Shown: in pieces, positions 6,253 to 10,000 of the stretch
How positions within the stretch are numbered: the stretch's first letter is position 1
Layout: each line of letters begins with the position of its first letter
From: Magnetospirillum sp.
GTDB lineage: Bacteria; Pseudomonadota; Alphaproteobacteria; Rhodospirillales; Magnetospirillaceae
DNA length: 10,000 nt
Direction: 5' to 3'
Assembly: GCA_020217035.1 (NCBI GenBank)
Contig: JAIWOG010000323.1
Coordinates: forward strand, 1-10,000
Program-made: the position numbers and the translations under genes
Notes under the pieces: generated by a model
The model's database searches: none
Told to the model about the DNA's origin: nothing
Seen by the model: the letters and a program-made list of their open reading frames with translations, nothing else

Positions 6253-6326
6253 CGCAATTCACCGCACATCATGCGGAGAATGTTGAGCCATTCGCCGCAT
6301 GAGCAGTTATTTGAGGTCGGAAAAGC

Positions 6327-6755
6327 ATGGCCAGTGTTCGCGAACAGATCCTTACTGCCTTGCTGGCACGGCTGGAAACCGTCCCCGGTGCCACGGCCAA
6401 GCGGGAAGCGCCGTTGCCCGAGACGGTGCCTGCCGGTGGCCTGATCATCCTGCGCGATGGCGACCCCGGCGACCCGGAGGTGATCTTGTCGCCGGTGACT
6501 TACCTGTGGGAACACCAGACCGAGATCGAGGTCATCCTCCAGCGCGGCCGGGATGACGACAGTGTCGCATTGGACGCACTGCTGATGGCGGTGGGGGCGG
6601 CTCTGGCTGCCGACCGTTCCCTCGGCGGTCTGGCGGAATGGCTGGACTGGGGCGCCCCCAAGACTTCCGGCCTCGCCATTGACGGTGCCGCCTCCCTGCG
6701 CGGCGCCACCGTGCTCGTCACCATCCATTACGCCAGCCCAGATCCGCTGGGCTAA
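6327..6755 (+). CDS. Phage tail protein, candidate tail terminator (lambda gpU position)
   Basis: This 142-residue protein begins ASVREQILTALLARLETVPGATAKREA, a common opening of small phage proteins that complete the tail tube. It continues with GGLIILRDGDPGDPEVILSPVTYLWEHQTEIEVILQ, an alternating strand pattern, and ends with a VLVTIHYASPDPLG beta strand. The size (lambda U is 131) and the place directly before the tail tube gene suggest the terminator that stops tube growth and joins the tail to the head. Family members are often labelled only as hypothetical. The start is ATG 6327, with GGAAAAG just before it. It must be read from the phage late transcript across the fic control region or from an unseen promoter there. 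Confidence 0.6.
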   Translation: MASVREQILTALLARLETVPGATAKREAPLPETVPAGGLIILRDGDPGDPEVILSPVTYLWEHQTEIEVILQRGRDDDSVALDALLMAVGAALAADRSLGGLAEWLDWGAPKTSGLAIDGAASLRGATVLVTIHYASPDPLG

Positions 6756-6768
6756 TTTCCAATCCATC

Positions 6769-6773
6769 AAGGA
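6769..6773 (+). promoter_or_regulatory. Ribosome binding site of the tail tube gene
   Basis: AAGGA lies eight bases before ATG 6782 in a 26-bp gap. It is a clear site for one of the most abundantly made proteins of the particle. Confidence 0.6.
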
Positions 6774-6781
6774 CTCCGATC

Positions 6782-7741
6782 ATGGGCAAGACGCGCGCTT
6801 ACGGCGCCGATTGCGTGCTGCTGGCTGCCTTCGAGGCGGGCTACGGCGTGCTTCCGGCCGACGGCTATACCCGGCTGTCGTTCAAGGAATGCAGCCTGGG
6901 GGCCGAGCGTCCGCTGGGCTACGACCCGCTGCTGGGTCAGGGCCGTGACGCCCAGGATCCCTATTACGAGGCGGTCAAGGACGAGGGCGATGTCGGCATT
7001 CCCCTCGACACAAGGGCGCTGGGGTTCTGGCTGAAGGGGCTGTTTGGCGCTCCCGCCACCACGGGCGATGCTGACACCGGTTTCACCCATGTCTTCACCT
7101 CGGGCCTCGACCTGCCCAGCCTAGCGCTGGAGATCGGCCACGCCAAGCTGGCCACGCCCAAGTTCTTCCGCCATGCCGGAGCCAAGCTGGACAAGTTGGC
7201 CTTCGACATGGCCCGTTCCGGCGCCGCCAACGCCACTATCTCGGTGGTCGCCCAGGGCGAGGTGGAGACCACCAGCACCATCGACGCCACCCCGGCCAGT
7301 TTCCCCCTGAAACGCTTCAGCCAGGGCAGCGGCACCATCCGGGTCGGCGGCGGCCAACTGGCCAACGTGGTGGGCGGCAAGCTGTCGTTTTCCAACAATC
7401 TGGAGCGGGTCGAGACCATCCGTGCTGACGGCCTGATCGACGGCGTGGACGAGACCGAGGCCACCGCCGAAGGCTCGGTGGACATCCGCTTCGGCACCGA
7501 CACCACGCTGACCGCCGCCATCGCCACCGAAAGCCCGGTGGAGATGGAATACGGCTTCACCATTCCGGGCTCGGCCTTCGCGCTCACTTTCCATCTGCCC
7601 CGCGTCTTTCTGCCGAAAAAGAAACAGGAAATCAAAGGCCCCGGCGGTATCCAGGCCAGCTACGACTGGCGCGCCGCCCGCGATCCGGGGACCGGCTACC
7701 TGCTACGGGTCACCCTGGTCAACGACGTGGCGGGGTATTGA
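6782..7741 (+). CDS. Phage tail tube (major tail) protein, lambda gpV position
   Basis: This 319-residue protein stacks as rings around the tape measure to make the tail tube. It opens MGKTRAYGADCVLLAAFEAGYGVLP and continues with a rich beta pattern. The segments YYEAVKDEGDVGIPLDTRALGFWLKGLFGAP, TGFTHVFTSGLDLPSLALEIGHAK and GGKLSFSNNLERVETIRADGLIDGVDETEATAEGSVDIRF are typical of the phage tail tube protein group (Phage_tube_2-like). At 319 residues it is longer than lambda gpV (246). The stop (7739-7741) is followed two bases later by the chaperone ATG. Confidence in the tube role is high; the exact family name is from recognition, not search. Confidence 0.87.
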   Translation: MGKTRAYGADCVLLAAFEAGYGVLPADGYTRLSFKECSLGAERPLGYDPLLGQGRDAQDPYYEAVKDEGDVGIPLDTRALGFWLKGLFGAPATTGDADTGFTHVFTSGLDLPSLALEIGHAKLATPKFFRHAGAKLDKLAFDMARSGAANATISVVAQGEVETTSTIDATPASFPLKRFSQGSGTIRVGGGQLANVVGGKLSFSNNLERVETIRADGLIDGVDETEATAEGSVDIRFGTDTTLTAAIATESPVEMEYGFTIPGSAFALTFHLPRVFLPKKKQEIKGPGGIQASYDWRAARDPGTGYLLRVTLVNDVAGY

Positions 7742-7743
7742 TC

Positions 7744-8259
7744 ATGATCCGCCTGACCATCCCCAAGGAACCATACTGGCTCGATCTGCCCCACGGGGTG
7801 CGGGTGTTCGTTCGTCCCCTGACCACGGCGGTGTACGAGGCCGCCCGGTCGCGTGGCTGGCGCATGGCCCGCGCCATCGCCGCCGAGCATGCCGACCTCA
7901 AGGCGGCCGGGGCCGATATCACCGGTCTGCCGGACCTGTCCGACGAAGACGCTCTGGCCGGGCTGTCGCAGATGCTGTTCGCCCAAGGGCTGGCCCGCTC
8001 CGCCATCACCAAGTGGGACGGCGTGCTGGACGGCGATGACCAGCCCGCCGAGATCACCGATGCCGCCATCGCCGACCTGATGCAGTTGCCGCGCATGGCC
8101 GAGTCCTTCGTCGTCCAATACACCGAAACCCATGAAGCGGTGATCGCCGAGGGAAACGTCTCCAGGCCCGCGCCGAATGGCACTTCGGCGGCGGGCCGGA
8201 ATACTGCCGAGGCTGCGGCGGAAACTGCGACTGCCCCTACGACCGCAACGCCCCCCTGA
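7744..8259 (+). CDS. Tail assembly chaperone, short (zero-frame) form, lambda gpG-like
   Basis: This 171-residue protein is placed between tube and tape measure, exactly where lambda has G. It is a non-structural chaperone that coats the tape measure while the tube assembles. The first 138 residues look well ordered (IPKEPYWLDLPHGVRVFVRPLT, then helices to MAESFVVQYTETHEAVIAEGN). The last 33 residues after the slippery site are low-complexity Ala/Thr/Pro, as expected for a tail that exists only because ribosomes fail to shift. ATG 7744 is chosen over the TTG at 7738, which overlaps the tube stop. Most ribosomes should yield this form. It shows no close motif match beyond position and the frameshift architecture. 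Confidence 0.75.
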   Translation: MIRLTIPKEPYWLDLPHGVRVFVRPLTTAVYEAARSRGWRMARAIAAEHADLKAAGADITGLPDLSDEDALAGLSQMLFAQGLARSAITKWDGVLDGDDQPAEITDAAIADLMQLPRMAESFVVQYTETHEAVIAEGNVSRPAPNGTSAAGRNTAEAAAETATAPTTATPP

Positions 8260-8471
8260 CCGAAGCGGGCTGGCAGGCTTGGGAATTGCTGACCGGCAAT
8301 TTCGGCACCATCCGCCTTGGCCCCCGTGGCGGCATCACCGGCCTCGACCTTCCGGCCCTGCTGATCCAAGCCGAGGTGCTGGGTTACGACCAGCCCTTGT
8401 TGGCGCGGCTGCTGCCCTTTGCCGAGCGGGGAATGGTGACCGGTTCCGCCAAGGTTCAAACCGAGACCTGA
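7744..8471 (+). CDS. Tail assembly chaperone, long form made by -1 ribosomal frameshift (lambda gpG-T-like)
   Basis: Ribosomes that slip one base back at GGGAAAC (8151-8157) continue from CGT at 8157 to the TGA at 8469-8471. The result is a 242-residue fusion: 138 residues shared with the short form plus 104 new ones. The extension contains a CxxCxxxCxC cluster (Cys155, 158, 162, 164), then APLTEAGWQAWELL and a helical C-terminus (DLPALLIQAEVLGYDQPLL). The extension frame is open only from 8136, after a TGA at 8133-8135, and has no ATG, GTG or TTG before 8286, in the middle of this stretch, so independent initiation of the whole extension is unlikely. In lambda the T part recruits the tube protein while G binds the tape measure. 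Known: G/GT in many long-tailed phages. Inferred: use of the shift here, and its efficiency. Confidence 0.85.
8151..8197 (+). promoter_or_regulatory. Programmed -1 frameshift signal: slippery heptamer plus hairpin
   Basis: GGGAAAC (8151-8157) is in the required phase, G GGA AAC, relative to the chaperone frame; lambda uses GGGAAAG. After a 7-nt spacer a GC-rich hairpin follows: the 5' arm 8165-8177 and 3' arm 8184-8197 form 13 base pairs with one bulged G and a 6-nt loop (TGGCAC). The spacing is in the range known to stimulate -1 shifting. No pseudoknot partner was looked for exhaustively. Confidence 0.88.
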
Positions 8472-8474
8472 CCG

Positions 8475-10000
8475 ATGGCCACCAAATCCGTCTCCATCCG
8501 CCTGTCCTTGCAGGACGGCGAAACCGTCCGCCGCGCCCTGTTGCAACTGGGCGAGGATGGCCAGAAGGCGCTGGCCCGGATCGAGGGGGCAGCCCAGCCT
8601 GCCTCCAAGTCGCTGCTGGCCATGAACGCCGCCAGCCAGGATATCCAGGGCGGCATGGCGGCATTCGCCTCGCGCCTCGGTCCCATCGGCTCGGTGATGA
8701 TGGCGCTGGGACCGGCGGGGCTGGCGGCGGGCGCGGCCATCGGCTTCTTTGGCAAGGCCATGGTCGAGTCCACCATCAAGGTGGAAAGCCTGGAGGCCCG
8801 GCTGAAGGGATTGGTCGGCGCGGCGGCGCTCACCGAAACCACCTCGTATCTCTATGCTCAGGCCCAGAAGACCGGCACCGCCCTGGAGACGGTGATCAGC
8901 GCCTATTCCCGGCTGGCCGCGTTGCAGAAGGCCGGAATCATCACCACCGGGGAAAGCCGGGCGCTGCTGGAGGGATTCCAGTCCACCGCCATTGCGCTGG
9001 GCGCCTCTTCCGAGCAGTTGGAGCAATCGCTGTTCGGTCTGGCCCAGGGGTTGTCGTCCGGCACGCTCCGGGCCGAGGAACTGAACCAGATCGTCGAGCC
9101 CATGCCGGGGCTGTTGCAGGCCCTGGATCGGGCCGCCGGTCTGCCTTCGGGCGGGTTCCGGCAGATGGTGACCCAGGGCAAGGTGACGGCGGACTTCTTC
9201 CGCGACACCCTGATCACGGCGCTCAAGGGCTTCGATGCTGCCGCTCTGGAAAGCGCCGACACGGCCGAGCGATCCTTCACCCGCATGGCCAACGCTTGGC
9301 AGGGCTTCACCAACGCGCCCTGGCTGCGCGGCATCCTGTCGGGTGGCGCCAATGCCGGTGCGGCGGCACTGGAATCCCTGACGCCCGGCACGTCGTCGCT
9401 TCAGTCCCGGCTGTCGGAATTGGACAAGCGTATTGCCGCCCTGGGCGGCGAACAGGCGCTGGACAAGCCGCTGCCTGCCGGCACCCACTCGGTGGTCGTT
9501 CAGGCGGTCAGGGAGGAGAACGAGGAACTGCGCCGTCTGCTGGCCGAGCGCCAAGTCATCGCCGACGATCTGGACGAGATCACCCGCAAGCGGGCAGGGC
9601 TGGAAGCCCAGGCCAAGATGCAGCGCGACCAGATTCGCGCCGAACAGCGCGAACCCACCTATGTGGAGAAGCTGGCCGATCTGAAGTTCGAGGTGGAATG
9701 GCAGGAGAAGCTCAACGCGGCCCGCGCCGCCGGCAATGCCGAGTTCACCCGCACCAAGGCCCAGTACGACGCTGCGAAGGGCTTTCGCCAGCTTGAAAAG
9801 GAACTGTTCCAGCAGGGCGGTGTGTATCGCACCCCGGCCAAGGAGCAGGAAATCCGCGACATGCTGGCCCGCGAGGCCACCGCCAAGGGAGCGGGCGAGA
9901 TGTCCGCCCAGGCCCAGGCCGAGGTGCTGGGCCTCGACATCCAGGCCCGTGGCCAGGAGCGTCTTGCACTGGCGGCCCGCGAAGGCGGCCGCGCCCAGAT
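8475..10000 (+). CDS. Phage tail tape measure protein (5' part, continues past window)
   Basis: The frame is open from ATG 8475, three bases after the chaperone long-form stop, to the window end, giving 508 residues so far. This protein sets tail length by serving as the ruler inside the tube and is released during DNA injection. Residues about 104-245 match the tape-measure N-terminal domain, notably SLFGLAQGLSSGTLRAEELN, then EPMPGLLQALDRAAG and MVTQGKVTADFF. A hydrophobic Gly/Ala stretch at about 71-95 (IGSVMMALGPAGLAAGAAIG) may be membrane-active. A long charged, coiled-coil-like region follows from about residue 315. The ribosome binding site is weak, so the gene may depend on coupling to the chaperone. 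It is the largest gene in the window although it is cut off at the edge. Confidence 0.92.
   Translation, partial: MATKSVSIRLSLQDGETVRRALLQLGEDGQKALARIEGAAQPASKSLLAMNAASQDIQGGMAAFASRLGPIGSVMMALGPAGLAAGAAIGFFGKAMVESTIKVESLEARLKGLVGAAALTETTSYLYAQAQKTGTALETVISAYSRLAALQKAGIITTGESRALLEGFQSTAIALGASSEQLEQSLFGLAQGLSSGTLRAEELNQIVEPMPGLLQALDRAAGLPSGGFRQMVTQGKVTADFFRDTLITALKGFDAAALESADTAERSFTRMANAWQGFTNAPWLRGILSGGANAGAAALESLTPGTSSLQSRLSELDKRIAALGGEQALDKPLPAGTHSVVVQAVREENEELRRLLAERQVIADDLDEITRKRAGLEAQAKMQRDQIRAEQREPTYVEKLADLKFEVEWQEKLNAARAAGNAEFTRTKAQYDAAKGFRQLEKELFQQGGVYRTPAKEQEIRDMLAREATAKGAGEMSAQAQAEVLGLDIQARGQERLALAAREGGRAQ

Larger units (their letters stand above)
6202..6299. promoter_or_regulatory. 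Six-copy operator-like array (ATTCNCCGCA), a duplicated three-site unit upstream of fic
   Basis: Six 10-bp sites match ATTCNCCGCA with at most one mismatch: 6202-6211 (+), 6217-6226 (-), 6235-6244 (+), 6257-6266 (+), 6272-6281 (-), 6290-6299 (+). The first three and the last three form two 43-bp units with the same orientation (+ - +) and the same start-to-start spacing (15 then 18 bp), separated by 12 bp. The third site is identical in both units. The outer pair 6271-6282 / 6289-6300 also forms a 12-bp inverted repeat with one mismatch and a 6-nt loop. No T-run follows, so it is not a terminator. The region spans most of the 129-bp gap between fic and the next tail gene. It is most likely a multi-site operator for fic; the binding protein is unknown. 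Confidence 0.7.

Noticed and set aside
6271..6300. Inverted repeat as a rho-independent terminator
   Set aside because: The 12-bp stem is good, but neither strand has a run of T after it, and its arms are two copies of the repeated operator-like motif.
8286..8471. Independent 61-codon gene starting at TTG 8286
   Set aside because: The protein-like region begins well upstream of this TTG in the same frame, with no ATG, GTG or TTG there. It is better explained as the -1 frameshift extension of the chaperone.
7719..9554. Long open frame of 611 codons on the minus strand
   Set aside because: It runs antisense through the chaperone and tape measure genes and has the Gly/Gln/Arg-rich composition of a shadow frame in GC-rich DNA. 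The plus-strand genes carry recognisable family motifs.
8177..9796. Open frame of 539 codons on the plus strand overlapping the tape measure gene
   Set aside because: Its protein is Arg/Gly/Pro-rich and low complexity. The frame from ATG 8475 contains the tape-measure domain and stays open to the window end, so this is a shadow.
1..10000. CRISPR arrays, tRNA or rRNA genes, insertion sequence ends, attachment sites
   Set aside because: Looked for repeats, tRNA-like folds and transposase motifs by eye and saw none. The only organised repeats are those before fic.

Overview
This window is a stretch of the head and tail morphogenesis operon of a lambda-like (siphovirus-type) prophage in a GC-rich proteobacterium. 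The codon use, the strong G/C bias at third positions and the flavour of the small tail proteins suggest an alphaproteobacterium, possibly of the Rhodospirillales (Magnetospirillum-like). That host guess is inference. No integrase, terminase, lysis gene or attachment site lies inside the window.

All structural genes are on the + strand and follow the order of phage lambda closely: portal (B-like, 1-792, 5' end outside the window), S49 capsid protease (C-like, 1506-2720) with a probable nested scaffold (Nu3-like, 2379-2720), head decoration (D-like, 2723-3112), major capsid (E-like, 3127-4149), a small head-tail connector (FII-like, 4152-4448), a DUF6441 tail-completion candidate (Z-like position, 4445-5083), a tail-terminator candidate (U-like position, 6327-6755), tail tube (V-like, 6782-7741), tail assembly chaperone (G-like, 7744-8259) with a -1 frameshifted longer form (GT-like, to 8471), and the tape measure protein (H-like, 8475 to beyond 10000). 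Genes are tightly packed, with start-stop overlaps or short gaps and Shine-Dalgarno sequences that favour downstream ATGs in several cases.

Two cargo ('moron') units interrupt this operon, both on the - strand. The first (767-1491) is a type II toxin-antitoxin module, a Phd/YefM-type antitoxin plus a VapC/FitB-type PIN-domain toxin, placed between portal and protease and carrying its own candidate promoter and operator. The second (5064-6299) is a class II Fic-domain protein with a DUF4172-type N-terminus, placed between the DUF6441 gene and the tail-terminator candidate. Each cargo gene's 3' end overlaps the 3' end of the phage gene before it, and its control region faces the next phage gene.

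The most notable non-coding signals are: (1) a textbook -1 programmed ribosomal frameshift site, GGGAAAC at 8151-8157 followed after 7 nt by a 13-bp hairpin (8165-8197), which gives access to a cysteine-containing tail-chaperone extension that has no ATG, GTG or TTG start of its own ahead of its conserved-looking part; and (2) a six-copy ATTCNCCGCA operator-like array (6202-6299) upstream of fic, built from a duplicated three-site unit with identical spacing and orientation in both copies.
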